A stretch of 64,000 nt of DNA from Spongiibacter marinus. Lineage in GTDB: Bacteria; Pseudomonadota; Gammaproteobacteria; Pseudomonadales; Spongiibacteraceae. Location: assembly GCF_016906995.1 (NCBI RefSeq), contig NZ_JAFBBD010000007.1, positions 124,001 through 188,000 on the forward strand, written 5' to 3'. The notes below the pieces were generated by a model. It was not told where the DNA came from and did no database searches. It worked only from the letters and a program-made list of their open reading frames with translations. Positions within the stretch are counted from its first letter, which is position 1; each line of letters opens with the position of its first letter. Shown here one piece after another: positions 1-8,171 of this stretch. Both the position numbers and the translations under genes were made by a program.

Positions 1-1369
1 GCTCGTAGGTTGTGCCAAACCACGGTATGCCGAAATTTACCGGGCCGCGCTGAGAGCTGAAGTACAGCCGGCTGCCGTCGGCGGTAAATGCCGGGCCCGT
101 CAGCTCGCTTTTACCGCCGGGGACTTGAAGCAAGATCTTCGCATTGGCATTGGGGACCATTACCATCAAGCGCATCGCATCGCCATCTTCGGCGACGATA
201 ACGTCGCCGGCGGGGCTGACAACCAGGTTGTCGACATCGTCATAGGGGGTTTCGTCAACGGCGGTGAGCTGTTCGTTGTCGAATACCACTTCGATAAGAT
301 CGTTGTCGATATCCAAGGCATATACCCGGTTGTCGCCTTTACAGGCAAAGAACACCACCGCCCGCAGGGGGTGGCTACTGCCCGCGACGGTGCGGCCGTC
401 GGTAAAGCTTTGTATCCATATTCCCTCTCCGCCTTTGAAGACGGTTCCCGGTGCACCGGCGCCGGTTGATGCAATGTCGGCGCGAACGTCAGCCTGGGGG
501 CGTTCGGGCGATTGGACTTCCACCCATTTCACTTTGTGCAGCTGTCGCGCCTCGCTGAGTGCGTCCTGATAACCGCCATTTTCGAAGCCCTCGATTTCCA
601 GCACTTCCAGCAGGCCGTTATTCAAGTTGAGTCCCTGCCGCCCATTCATCGATGGGGCATCTCCCAAGGCGGTGTAGCGGTAGAGCCGACCATCGCCGGC
701 ATCCTCGGTGAGATACACGGTGCGAGTGGGCATGTCTACGGCCACTGCCTCATGGTTGAAAATTCCCAGCGCTGGCCGAGCCACGGCGCTGTCTGCATCG
801 CCAAAGGGGTCGCATTCGTACACCAGGCCATCCCGGACTTCCTCGCAGGACAACCAGGTTTGCCAGGGGGTAGCGCCGCCTGCGCAGTTGTTGCGGGTAT
901 CTTTAAGAATGCGGTAGTTGTCGGTAATGCTGCCGTTGGCATCAAAACGCAGAGCACCCACTCCGCCAGGTGTGGATTCACTGTTGGATACGTAAACCCA
1001 GCCGCCGTCGTCGCTTTGGAACACCGCCCCGCCATCGGGGTTGCTGTGCCAGAGCGTGAAGTTGAGTGATGGCGAGAAGCCGGCGCGGGCCACGCGGCGT
1101 ATGGAGAAGCCTTCGGGAATCAATATGCCGTCAACGTCAGAGGTGAATAAGTCGCCGATATTGGCTAGCGGGCCGGGTGACAGCGGCAGCTCGGTTGCCG
1201 GGGGAACGGGCGGTTGTGGTGGCTGGGGTGTGTCGCCGTTATCTGGCGTGGTGTTGCTTGTGCTGCGACTCGAGCCGCCACCACATGCGGCGAGGCCAGC
1301 GGCGGCGGCACCGAGAAACATTGCGCGCAGCACGTCGCGGCGGCTCTTGATAAGGGGTGGCTGTGTCAC
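1..1369 (-). CDS. phoX: PhoX-type (DUF839) alkaline phosphatase, 3' end cut by window edge
   Basis: This is the coding strand of a secreted phosphatase that would release phosphate from phosphoesters outside the cytoplasm. I translated it by hand; 456 codons are visible with no stop before the left edge. The GTG start at 1369 follows GGAG seven bases upstream. The N-terminus carries a twin-arginine signal (KSRRDVLRAMFLG) followed by a lipobox-like LAAC and a Gly/Ser/Pro-rich linker. The body has PhoX-like segments: WLSCEE, a FNHEAVAVD stretch, GGEGIW, DNLVVSPAGDVIVAEDG and, close to the end, FTADGSRLYFSSQRGP. The protein is probably almost complete, since that last motif lies near the C-terminus in the family. 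It belongs to the compact PhoX-like type. Upstream there is a PHO box, which independently supports the call. A related DUF839 protein without phosphatase activity is possible. Confidence 0.88.
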   Translation of the reverse strand, partial: MTQPPLIKSRRDVLRAMFLGAAAAGLAACGGGSSRSTSNTTPDNGDTPQPPQPPVPPATELPLSPGPLANIGDLFTSDVDGILIPEGFSIRRVARAGFSPSLNFTLWHSNPDGGAVFQSDDGGWVYVSNSESTPGGVGALRFDANGSITDNYRILKDTRNNCAGGATPWQTWLSCEEVRDGLVYECDPFGDADSAVARPALGIFNHEAVAVDMPTRTVYLTEDAGDGRLYRYTALGDAPSMNGRQGLNLNNGLLEVLEIEGFENGGYQDALSEARQLHKVKWVEVQSPERPQADVRADIASTGAGAPGTVFKGGEGIWIQSFTDGRTVAGSSHPLRAVVFFACKGDNRVYALDIDNDLIEVVFDNEQLTAVDETPYDDVDNLVVSPAGDVIVAEDGDAMRLMVMVPNANAKILLQVPGGKSELTGPAFTADGSRLYFSSQRGPVNFGIPWFGTTYE

Positions 1370-1456
1370 CTGTCTACTCCTTTTACTGGCCCGTCTGCGT
1401 GGGGGCAGCAGGCCTTAGGCAAAGATTCACTAGGCCGCGAAAGGTAGAGCAAAACT

Positions 1457-1474
1457 GTGGCAGTTTAATGACAC
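1457..1474 (-). promoter_or_regulatory. PHO box (PhoB binding site) upstream of phoX
   Basis: Read on the minus strand the 18 bases are GTGTCATTAAACTGCCAC. The known PhoB site is two 7-bp CTGTCAT-like repeats separated by 4 A/T bases; here both repeats match with one or two differences and the spacer is TAAA. Ten bases downstream is TACCTT, a plausible -10 hexamer, which is the usual spacing for a PhoB-activated promoter lacking a -35. The site ends about 90 bases before the phoX GTG. The rest of the 1370-1596 gap shows nothing else I can name. Confidence 0.75.
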
Positions 1475-1596
1475 GGAGGGCGCGTTTGTGTCGCAGATAA
1501 CGGCGTAGGTACTTTGCAGAAGGCGTGACAGGGTGGGGCTATCGACGGGGCGGCTGAAGGGCCAATACCACCCTGCAGCCGCCGTGCTCGCTTGGA

Positions 1597-2262
1597 CTAG
1601 TGGTCGCCAAACAGAAAATTGCGAATCAGCTCTTTGCCGCCCTCGGTCGCAAAGGATTCGGGGTGAAACTGGATGCCATGGATAGGGTGTTCGCGGTGCT
1701 GAACCCCCATAATTTCGAACTCACCGCCGCGCCGCACCTGGCTGGGGTCGCTAAAGGCATTGGGCGGGATGTCGCCGGCTAGCGCAGTGACTTGCAGGCA
1801 ATCGGGTAGAGATTCTGCCTCGGCGATCAGCGAGTGGTAGCGCATGACTTCCAGCTGGTCCGGGACATTGGCAAACATGCCTTGGTCATTGTGGGTGATC
1901 GGGCTGATTTTGCCATGCATGGGCAGTGGCGCCTTGACCACATTGCCGCCGAATACGTGGACGATGCCCTGCATGCCTAAGCAGACGCCGAGTAGCGGAG
2001 TGTGCTTGCCGAGCTCGGCGATCACCTGTGAACACACGCCAAAGTAGTGTTCGTCATCCGGCGAGCCCGGGCCGGGTGAAACGATAATGCGGTCGGCGTT
2101 GAGCTGGTGGATCTCATCCAAACTTAATTCGTCGTTGCGTTTAACGACAATACGAAAGTCGTCGAGCCGCCCGCGGCTTTTTTCGCTGCTCAATATCTCG
2201 CCAATATATTGGTAGAGGTTGTAGGTGAAGGAGTCGTAGTTATCAATGATGAGGACTTTCAC
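1597..2262 (-). CDS. Second anthranilate synthase/ADC synthase component II (glutamine amidotransferase)
   Basis: A class I glutamine amidotransferase of 221 residues that would feed ammonia to the adjacent chorismate enzyme. It opens with [16 protein letters not shown] and has the GPGSP oxyanion segment, the nucleophile in GVCLGMQ, MHGK, and the catalytic His-Glu in IQFHPES. The start is a GTG (2262-2260) that overlaps the TGA of the upstream trpE-like gene, so the two are translationally coupled. Compared with the trpG at 4085 it is longer, with an insertion near residues 25-35 (SSEKSRGRLDD) and another near 165-180. It is therefore a distinct paralogue and not a recent duplicate. Partner and context say anthranilate synthase, but aminodeoxychorismate synthase (PabA-like) cannot be excluded. 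Confidence 0.85.
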   Translation of the reverse strand: MKVLIIDNYDSFTYNLYQYIGEILSSEKSRGRLDDFRIVVKRNDELSLDEIHQLNADRIIVSPGPGSPDDEHYFGVCSQVIAELGKHTPLLGVCLGMQGIVHVFGGNVVKAPLPMHGKISPITHNDQGMFANVPDQLEVMRYHSLIAEAESLPDCLQVTALAGDIPPNAFSDPSQVRRGGEFEIMGVQHREHPIHGIQFHPESFATEGGKELIRNFLFGDH

Positions 2263-3662
2263 GATTCGCCTCCTTCGCGGTCATCGACCATAAACTTATC
2301 CAGGACCTTTTTGGTGCCGGCGAACTTGCGCCGAATTTCCTCGTATTCATCGTCGGGGTTGGAGTCGTACACATTGCCGCCGCAGGTTTGCACATAGGCT
2401 TCTTCGCCATTGGCGAATACCGTTCGAATGGGGATGGCAAAGGTGCAGTCCCCGTTGAATGAAAAGTGGCCGACCGCGCCGCCATAGGGGCCGCGTCCGT
2501 CGCCTTCCAGTTCGTTGATGATCCGCATGGCCTCAATTTTGGGGGCGCCGGTTAGCGTTCCCGCCGGGAAGTTGCTGGGCAGGGCCGAGAACATGTCTTC
2601 GCCCTCGGCGATAATGCCGACAATTTCGCTGGAAATATGCTGCACATGGCTGAAGCGTTTAATGTCCATCAGGCTGCGCACCTTCACCGTGCCAAACTGG
2701 GCCACACGACCAATATCATTGCGATGCAGGTCGACAATCATATTGTGCTCGGCGATTTCTTTGGGGTCGTTGAGCAGTGCGCGGGCCAGTGCGGTATCTT
2801 CTTGTGGGTCGGCGCCGCGCCGGGTGGTGCCCGCCAGCGGGAAGGTTTCCATCTCGCCTTGGCGCAATCTAAACAACAACTCGGGACTGGCACCGATCAG
2901 TTTTTGCTCGCCAAATTTTACGTAGTACATCTGCGGCGAGGGGTTAATCTCACGCATTTCCTCGTAGATATTGATGGTGTCACCTTCGAGGCGAAAGCGC
3001 TTTTTAAAACCGACTTCCGTCTGGAAAATTTTGCCGTCGATAATGTCCTGCTTCACTTTCATGACGGCGGCGCGGTGATCGTCGCGGCTCATGGTTTCGC
3101 CGCAGGAATATATTTTTAAGGGGCCGTTTGCGACATCGTCTTCGGCGAGCAGGGCTTCAACATCGTCCAGGCGGCTGTCGTGGTAGTAAAAATAAATGAG
3201 TTCCCCGGTCATCTTGTCGAGGATCAAGCCATCTTTAAAGAGCCCAAATCGAAAGGCATCAAACAGCTCACTACTCTGGATGCTGAGGCTGGGCTCGAAG
3301 TAATTCATCGCGTCGTAGCCGAGATAGCCAGTGAGGCCTCCGGCGTATTTTCGAGAAATAATGTCCTGCGGGACGATTTCCCGGAGCAGGGAATAGGGAT
3401 TGTCGCTGTGGTAATCGGCCTTGCTGCCGTCGCGCTCCTCAATAGTGAGCGTGTTGCCGTTGGCGTAGAGCAGCTGCTCGGGGTCGAAGCCGATAATGGA
3501 GTGGCGGGCCATATGGCTGTCCTCGCCGAGCGACTCCAGATAGAAGCAGTTGTCGTAGCGCTTCTCGATTTTCTTAAACAGTTTAAAAAAATCGCAGTCG
3601 GCGCTAATGGTAATGTAATGCGGCTTGCGGGGCAGGCGCAGTCGAGGGGGTAGTTGGCTCAT
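2259..3662 (-). CDS. TrpE-like chorismate-binding enzyme, second copy linked to trpR
   Basis: A chorismate-utilising enzyme of 467 residues, most likely the large subunit of an anthranilate synthase. Near residue 44 it has FYLES, the counterpart of the LLES motif used for tryptophan feedback in TrpE. It also has IGASPELLFR, LAGTTRRG, AEHNMIVDLHRND, FPAGTLTGAPK and EEIRRKF; the acidic residues of the third and fifth of these correspond to Mg ligands. Oddly, the usual QAGAG(I/V)V.DS region reads QTCGGNVYDS, and the canonical G(D/N).D before the IRT motif reads GDCTFAIPIRT. I chose the ATG at 3662, 13 bases after the trpR stop, because the upstream in-frame codons lie inside trpR and look unrelated to the family. 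It could instead be PabB-like, but the LES motif and trpR linkage favour anthranilate. Confidence 0.8.
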   Translation of the reverse strand: MSQLPPRLRLPRKPHYITISADCDFFKLFKKIEKRYDNCFYLESLGEDSHMARHSIIGFDPEQLLYANGNTLTIEERDGSKADYHSDNPYSLLREIVPQDIISRKYAGGLTGYLGYDAMNYFEPSLSIQSSELFDAFRFGLFKDGLILDKMTGELIYFYYHDSRLDDVEALLAEDDVANGPLKIYSCGETMSRDDHRAAVMKVKQDIIDGKIFQTEVGFKKRFRLEGDTINIYEEMREINPSPQMYYVKFGEQKLIGASPELLFRLRQGEMETFPLAGTTRRGADPQEDTALARALLNDPKEIAEHNMIVDLHRNDIGRVAQFGTVKVRSLMDIKRFSHVQHISSEIVGIIAEGEDMFSALPSNFPAGTLTGAPKIEAMRIINELEGDGRGPYGGAVGHFSFNGDCTFAIPIRTVFANGEEAYVQTCGGNVYDSNPDDEYEEIRRKFAGTKKVLDKFMVDDREGGES

Positions 3663-3675
3663 AGGATGTCGGTGC

Positions 3676-3942
3676 TTAGCCTCGGGAGTGTCGTTTGCGG
3701 GCGCGTGAGCCACGGGTGACGGTGGCAATGCCAACACCCAGTTGCTCGGCGATTTGGCGCTGAGGTATTCCGGCATCGAGCAGCTTGAAAATTTGTAGCC
3801 GCTTGCTTACCTCGCTGAACTCCGACGGTGTGAGCAGATCGTTTAAGCGCTGATCTAACTCACTTTCGGATGTTGCGGCAAAGAGGTGTTCCAGCAGTTC
3901 CTGCCGATGACGGTCATCTTGTGTCTTGCGCGTCGTATTCAT
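3676..3942 (-). CDS. trpR: Trp operon repressor TrpR
   Basis: An 88-residue repressor of the TrpR superfamily. Its core (LLTPSEFSEVSKRLQIFKLL, then IPQRQIAEQLGVGIATVTRGS) matches the helix-turn-helix of the E. coli protein, including the QR, G.GIATxTRGS signature that contacts the operator. It is shorter at the N-terminus than E. coli TrpR. It is first in a three-gene operon with the trpE-like and trpG-like genes. No Shine-Dalgarno sequence is visible before the ATG; the bases immediately upstream are the predicted TrpR operator, which suggests autoregulation and a leaderless or nearly leaderless transcript. Confidence 0.88.
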   Translation of the reverse strand: MNTTRKTQDDRHRQELLEHLFAATSESELDQRLNDLLTPSEFSEVSKRLQIFKLLDAGIPQRQIAEQLGVGIATVTRGSRARKRHSRG

Positions 3943-3960
3943 GTACTAGTACACTATCAC
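3943..3960. promoter_or_regulatory. TrpR operator abutting the trpR start codon
   Basis: The 18 bases GTACTAGTACACTATCAC match the enteric TrpR operator consensus GTACTAGTTAACTAGTAC at 14 of 18 positions, with one half-site perfect. The site touches the trpR ATG on the minus strand and overlaps the predicted -10 of that promoter. Repression of the trpR-trpE-trpG unit by tryptophan is the straightforward reading. The trpGDC start is about 125 bp away on the other strand, so control of that operon is less certain. Confidence 0.72.
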
Positions 3961-3978
3961 AAAATGCTGGTGGGTCAA
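3951..3978 (-). promoter_or_regulatory. Predicted sigma-70 promoter of trpR operon
   Basis: On the minus strand TTGACC (3978-3973, five of six to consensus) is followed after 16 bases by TAGTGT (3956-3951); GATAGT two bases earlier is an alternative -10 with a shorter spacer. Either choice puts transcription start within a few bases of the trpR ATG at 3942. Confidence 0.5.
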
Positions 3979-4015
3979 AGCATTCGGCCTAGGTGTTTTA
4001 GATAGCGGCCTTGCG

Positions 4016-4021
4016 TACAAT
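4016..4021 (+). promoter_or_regulatory. Possible -10 element of trpGDC
   Basis: TACAAT matches the -10 consensus at five of six positions and lies about 64 bases before the trpG GTG. No good -35 hexamer is present at the expected distance, so this is a weak call. I found no tryptophan-rich leader peptide or attenuator hairpin between here and trpG. Confidence 0.35.
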
Positions 4022-4084
4022 GCCCTGCTCGGTGGGCCCTGCCTATTGCCAATCACGAACTGTTTGAGGTGCGCTGCTGTTGTG

Positions 4085-4666
4085 GTGTTAATGATCGACA
4101 ACTACGATTCCTTCACCTACAACTTGGTGCAATATCTCAGCGAGTTGGGAGCTGAGGTGGCAGTGTATCGCAATGATGAGTTGAGCATTGAACGCCTGGC
4201 GGAAATGTCGCCGAGTCATCTGGTGATTTCTCCCGGGCCGTGTACGCCGAATGAGGCGGGCATTTCGATGGCGGCGATCAAACACTTTTCCGGCAGGTGT
4301 CCGGTGTTGGGTGTCTGCCTTGGGCACCAGAGCATCGCCCAGGTATTTGGTGCCAAGGTGGTGCGTGCGCGACAAGTCATGCACGGCAAAACCTCTGCGG
4401 TTTACCACCGCAGTGAAGGGGTTTTCGCAGGCCTGAACATGCCGTTAGTTGCGACGCGATATCACTCTTTGGTGGTCGAAAAGCACAGCTTGCCCAGTTG
4501 TCTGGAGATGACCGCGTGGACCGAGGACGGGCAGGGGAATGTCGACGAAATTATGGGTTTGCGGCACCGCAGTATGGATGTTGAAGGGGTGCAGTTTCAC
4601 CCGGAGGCCATCCTGAGTGCACAGGGGCGTGAACTTTTGAACAATTTTTTGGAGCGCAAGGCATGA
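4085..4666 (+). CDS. trpG: Anthranilate synthase component II TrpG
   Basis: The canonical glutamine amidotransferase subunit of anthranilate synthase, 193 residues, delivering ammonia from glutamine to TrpE. It shows [16 protein letters not shown] at the N-terminus, [11 protein letters not shown], the nucleophile in [11 protein letters not shown], and the His-Glu of VQFHPEA near the C-terminus. The GTG at 4085 gives the usual [10 protein letters not shown] start; an earlier in-frame TTG at 4046 would add an unlikely tail. The stop overlaps the trpD ATG. As in pseudomonads the operon is trpGDC without trpE, so the canonical trpE is presumably elsewhere or the divergent trpE-like gene serves both. 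Confidence 0.93.
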   Translation: MLMIDNYDSFTYNLVQYLSELGAEVAVYRNDELSIERLAEMSPSHLVISPGPCTPNEAGISMAAIKHFSGRCPVLGVCLGHQSIAQVFGAKVVRARQVMHGKTSAVYHRSEGVFAGLNMPLVATRYHSLVVEKHSLPSCLEMTAWTEDGQGNVDEIMGLRHRSMDVEGVQFHPEAILSAQGRELLNNFLERKA

Positions 4667-5712
4667 GTGAGAAAATGGACATTAAGGCGGCACTGGCGAG
4701 AGTGGTTAAACAGCTTGATTTGACCACAGATGAGATGGCCGATGTGATGCGCGCCGTGATGACCGGGCAGTGCAGCGATGCGCAGATTGGCGCCTTCCTG
4801 ATGGGCTTGCGAATGAAAAGCGAAAGCCTCGACGAAATAGAAGGTGCTGCGCGGGTGATGCGCGAACTGGCGACGCCAGTCGATATCGAGGGAGTCGAGC
4901 ACGCGGTCGATATTGTTGGCACCGGCGGTGACGGCGCCAACTTGTTCAACGTGTCGTCAGCCAGTAGTTTTGTGGTAGCTGCTGCCGGGGCGCATGTGGC
5001 TAAGCACGGTAACCGCTCTGTGTCGTCAAACAGTGGCAGTGCCGACCTGCTGGAGAAAGCGGGTATTGTGCTTGATCTGACACCCGAACAGGTCGCGCGC
5101 TGCATACGCGAGGTGGGTGTTGGCTTTATGTTTGCCGTGAACCACCACAGCGCGATGCGACACGCCATTGGCCCGCGCAAGGAACTGGCCCAGCGCACGA
5201 TTTTTAATATTCTTGGCCCACTGACCAACCCGGCTGGGGTTAAGCGCCTGCTGCTGGGTGTGTTTAGTGCCGACTTGTGTCGCCCGCTAGCCGAGGTGAT
5301 GGGGCGCTTGGGTGCTGAGCACGTAATGGTGGTGCACTCAGGCGACGGCTTGGATGAGATCAGTTTGGCAACATCAACGCAGGTGGCGGAGCTGAAAAAC
5401 GGTGAGATTCGCGAATACCGTCTACAGCCGGAAGATGCGGGTATTGAAAGCCAGAGCTTGATTGGTCTTGATGTGGACGACAGTGAAGCGTCGTTGGCAT
5501 TGATCCGCAATGCGCTGGGCAAGCGGGATTCTGCCGCTGCAGAAAAAGCCGCGGATATGATCGCGCTAAATGCGGGGGCGGCGCTGTATGTCGCCGGTGT
5601 TACCGGCGATTTGAAGGCGGGAGTGGCCCTCGCTGAAGATGTGATTCACGGCGGTCGTGCGCTGGAAAAAATGCAAGAGCTAGCGGCCTTCACACAGGGT
5701 ATGACGCAATGA
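4663..5712 (+). CDS. trpD: Anthranilate phosphoribosyltransferase
   Basis: The 349-residue enzyme joins anthranilate to PRPP in the second step of tryptophan synthesis. The glycine-rich PRPP loop [14 protein letters not shown] (near residue 83), [18 protein letters not shown], and the conserved [10 protein letters not shown] segment are all present, as is the DGLDEISL metal-binding motif. Start and stop each overlap the neighbouring gene by four bases (ATGA), indicating a tightly coupled operon with trpG and trpC. Confidence 0.96.
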   Translation: MSEKMDIKAALARVVKQLDLTTDEMADVMRAVMTGQCSDAQIGAFLMGLRMKSESLDEIEGAARVMRELATPVDIEGVEHAVDIVGTGGDGANLFNVSSASSFVVAAAGAHVAKHGNRSVSSNSGSADLLEKAGIVLDLTPEQVARCIREVGVGFMFAVNHHSAMRHAIGPRKELAQRTIFNILGPLTNPAGVKRLLLGVFSADLCRPLAEVMGRLGAEHVMVVHSGDGLDEISLATSTQVAELKNGEIREYRLQPEDAGIESQSLIGLDVDDSEASLALIRNALGKRDSAAAEKAADMIALNAGAALYVAGVTGDLKAGVALAEDVIHGGRALEKMQELAAFTQGMTQ

Positions 5713-6506
5713 CAACACCAACGGTTTTGAACCGTATCATTGATCGAAAATTTGAAGAAGTGGCCGAGCGCAGTGCGCGGCGCCCCATCGCCCAGCTGCA
5801 AGCGGAGATAGCCAGTGCATCGCAGCCACGAGGTTTTGTTGCCGCCATGGAGGCTAAGTTAGCGGCGGGTCAATCGGCGGTTATCGCAGAGATCAAAAAA
5901 GCGTCGCCCTCCAAAGGCGTGATCCGCGAAGACTTCCATCCCGCGGAGATTGCTCGAAGCTATGAACAAGGCGGCGCTGCCTGTTTGTCGGTGCTGACCG
6001 ATGCCGATTTTTTTCAAGGTAGCGAGGCATATTTACAGCAGGCGCGTGAGGCTTGTTCGCTGCCGGTGATCCGTAAGGATTTTATTGTCGACCCTTATCA
6101 GGTTTACGAAGCGCGGGCGATTGCAGCTGATTGTATTTTGTTAATAGCAGCCGCATTGGACGATGCGCAGCTAGCGCAGCTCAATGCCCTGGCCCACGAG
6201 TTGGGAATGGATGTGTTGATTGAGGTACACAACGCCGAGGAGCTTCAGCGTATTTTGCCGCTCGGCAATCGCTTGGTCGGCATCAATAACCGCAACCTAC
6301 ACAATTTTGAGACCAGCTTGGACAGTACCTTCTCGCTGCTGGCACAAATTGACGAGAACCGTATTGTGGTTACCGAGAGCGGTATTCACAGCGCTGACGA
6401 CGTTGCGGCAATGCGCCAGCACAACGTCGATGCCTTTCTCGTTGGCGAGGCCTTTATGCGCGCGGCAGAGCCCGGGGAAAAATTAGCAGAGCTGTTTGCT
6501 AAATAG
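5709..6506 (+). CDS. trpC: Indole-3-glycerol-phosphate synthase
   Basis: A 265-residue TIM-barrel enzyme that decarboxylates and closes the ring of carboxyphenylamino-deoxyribulose phosphate. Catalytic and phosphate-binding signatures include [48 protein letters not shown] and VTESGI. It is the monofunctional form, not fused to TrpF. It is last in trpGDC and converges on the vfr-like gene with only 33 bases between them. Confidence 0.96.
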   Translation: MTTPTVLNRIIDRKFEEVAERSARRPIAQLQAEIASASQPRGFVAAMEAKLAAGQSAVIAEIKKASPSKGVIREDFHPAEIARSYEQGGAACLSVLTDADFFQGSEAYLQQAREACSLPVIRKDFIVDPYQVYEARAIAADCILLIAAALDDAQLAQLNALAHELGMDVLIEVHNAEELQRILPLGNRLVGINNRNLHNFETSLDSTFSLLAQIDENRIVVTESGIHSADDVAAMRQHNVDAFLVGEAFMRAAEPGEKLAELFAK

Positions 6507-6539
6507 GGTGCTACGGGTCGGGGTGCTGGCAGCCGCTGC

Positions 6540-7178
6540 TCAGCGGGTGCCGTACACCACCATCGTTTTGCCTTTTACGTGGACCAGACCCTGTTCTTCC
6601 AGGGTTTTGAGTACGCGACCAACCATCTCGCGGGAGCAGCCAACAATCCTGCCGATTTCCTGACGGGTAATTTTGATCTGCATACCATCCGGGTGGGTCA
6701 TAGCGTCTGGCTGTTTGCATAGGTCGAGAAGTGTTCGCGCGACGCGGCCGGTAACATCTAAAAAGGCCAGGTCGCCAACTTTGCGCGTGGTGAGGCGTAA
6801 GCGTTTTGCCATTTGCTTGCCGAGGGCCAGCAGGATATCCGGGTATTGGTCCTGGAGTTCGCGAAACTTGCTGTAGCTAATCTCGGCAATCTCACAGTCG
6901 GTTCGGCTTTTTACCCAGGCGCTACGAGTCGGCGGGATGTCTTCGTCGAATACGCCCATTTCACCAAAGAAGTCGCCCTTGTTTAAGTAGGCGACAATCA
7001 TTTCACGGCCGTCGTCGTCTTCGATAATCACCGTCACCGAGCCGTCGATAATATAGTAGAGCGCGTCGCTGTCGTCTCCAGCGTAGATTAGCGTGCTCTT
7101 GCTAGGGTGTCGGCGCCGATGGCAGTGCGCGAGGAAGTCGTCGAGATTTGGGATGTCGGGTTTCGGTGCCTGGAACAC
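6540..7178 (-). CDS. vfr: cAMP receptor protein Vfr/Crp
   Basis: A 212-residue global regulator with an N-terminal cyclic-nucleotide domain and a C-terminal winged helix. The phosphate-binding cassette is conserved ([12 protein letters not shown], then [12 protein letters not shown]), as is the dimer-helix Thr ([10 protein letters not shown], where the second position is Thr instead of the E. coli Ser). The recognition helix region [22 protein letters not shown] and the ending VVYGTR are essentially those of Crp. The start is GTG with GAGAG upstream. The Vfr name follows the pseudomonad-like background; function as a cAMP-dependent activator is inferred from family. Confidence 0.92.
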   Translation of the reverse strand: MFQAPKPDIPNLDDFLAHCHRRRHPSKSTLIYAGDDSDALYYIIDGSVTVIIEDDDGREMIVAYLNKGDFFGEMGVFDEDIPPTRSAWVKSRTDCEIAEISYSKFRELQDQYPDILLALGKQMAKRLRLTTRKVGDLAFLDVTGRVARTLLDLCKQPDAMTHPDGMQIKITRQEIGRIVGCSREMVGRVLKTLEEQGLVHVKGKTMVVYGTR

Positions 7179-7323
7179 GGGCCACTCTCTTTTTTAGTTT
7201 GGTTATGGGCAAAGCGCTGTTTCATTCGTGTGTATTAGTATGCCGCGCTTTGCCGGCAATGGCGAGCCTGGATGCAGGTGCTGTGATAAGCTTAGCGGAT
7301 TGACAAATTCTATCGGGGTAATG

Positions 7324-7746
7324 ATGAAAGCAACGGTAAAGTGGGTTGACGGTGCAATGTTTTTAGGTGAATCCGGAAGCGGCCACAGCGTGGTTATGGA
7401 TGGTCCGGAAGACCACGGCGGCCGTAATATGGGCGTTCGGCCTATGGAAATGTTGCTGTTGGGCATGGGTGGCTGCGCCTCATTCGATGTGATGAGTATG
7501 CTGAAGAAGTCACGCCAGCAGGTGAAAGATTGCCGGTGCGAGCTGGTGGCCGAACGTGTTGATGCGGTCCCCGCCGTCTTTGAAACAATACGCCTTCACT
7601 TTGTTGTTACCGGCACTGCCTTGAAGGAGAGCCACGTGAAGCGCGCGGTTGAGCTGTCGGCTGAAAAATACTGTTCGGCGTCCATTATGATGGAAAAGGC
7701 CGGCGTGGTGATCGAGCATAGTCACGAGATTATTGAAGCGGAGTAG
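7324..7746 (+). CDS. OsmC family protein, YhfA type
   Basis: A 140-residue OsmC-fold protein of the YhfA branch, starting MKATVKWVDGAMFLGES. Two cysteines typical of the family are present, in MGGCASFDVM and SAEKYCSAS, which in OsmC/Ohr form the thiol peroxidase pair. The role of YhfA itself is not settled. I prefer the ATG at 7324 over the adjacent one at 7321 because GGGG sits five bases upstream and the protein aligns with YhfA from there. It is divergent from the crp/vfr-like gene, an arrangement I also recall from enterics. The next gene follows after five bases and may be cotranscribed. Confidence 0.85.
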   Translation: MKATVKWVDGAMFLGESGSGHSVVMDGPEDHGGRNMGVRPMEMLLLGMGGCASFDVMSMLKKSRQQVKDCRCELVAERVDAVPAVFETIRLHFVVTGTALKESHVKRAVELSAEKYCSASIMMEKAGVVIEHSHEIIEAE

Positions 7747-7751
7747 GATAT

Positions 7752-8153
7752 ATGCAGCGCCCCAATCCCCATGCGGGCATGCGCCACCTGGCGTTATTTG
7801 TAGAAAAGCTGGAAGAGACCGTACAGTTTTATACTGACCTGCTGGGTATGGCGGTCGAGTGGCAGCCCGACGAGGATAATTACTACCTTTGCTCGGGTTG
7901 CGACAACCTGGCCATTCACCGTTATCACGGTGCTGAGCGGCCGGCCGCGGGCCAGCGTTTAGACCACTTGGGTTTTATCGTTAGGGAAGCCGACGATGTC
8001 GATGCCTGGCACGAGTTCCTTGTTGCGAATGGCGTTAGCATTAAAGCCGCACCAAGAACCCACCGCGATGGTGCGCGTAGCTTCTATTGCCTCGATCCAG
8101 ATGGCAATCTTGTACAGATCATTCACCACCCACCTATCGCCAGCGCTGTCTAG
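7752..8153 (+). CDS. VOC (glyoxalase/dioxygenase-fold) protein
   Basis: A single-module VOC protein of 133 residues. It has the expected betaalphabetabetabeta pattern: MRHLALFVEKLEETVQFYTDLLGMAVEW, LDHLGFIV, and at the end FYCLDPDGNLVQIIHH. The metal-binding His/Glu pattern is only partly recognisable, with the histidine of MRHLAL and that of LDHLGF as candidates. The specific reaction cannot be told. It follows the YhfA gene closely and converges on coq7. Confidence 0.75.
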   Translation: MQRPNPHAGMRHLALFVEKLEETVQFYTDLLGMAVEWQPDEDNYYLCSGCDNLAIHRYHGAERPAAGQRLDHLGFIVREADDVDAWHEFLVANGVSIKAAPRTHRDGARSFYCLDPDGNLVQIIHHPPIASAV

Positions 8154-8171
8154 TCGCTGGCTGGCACGCCT

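Noticed and set aside
125-1069. Several plus-strand open frames opposite phoX
   Set aside because: The minus-strand translation gives a continuous PhoX protein with Tat signal and PHO box, so these are shadows.
3961-4084. A Trp leader peptide or attenuator before trpG
   Set aside because: No short frame with tandem TGG codons and no terminator/antiterminator pair could be found.
4551-5522. A 323-codon open frame on the minus strand opposite trpD
   Set aside because: It lies entirely antisense to a clear trpD, has Ser/Pro/Arg-rich composition without motifs and no ribosome site.
7300-7323. TTGACA just before the YhfA gene as its promoter
   Set aside because: A -10 at the right spacing would overlap the start codon, so this hexamer is probably chance or belongs to another arrangement.
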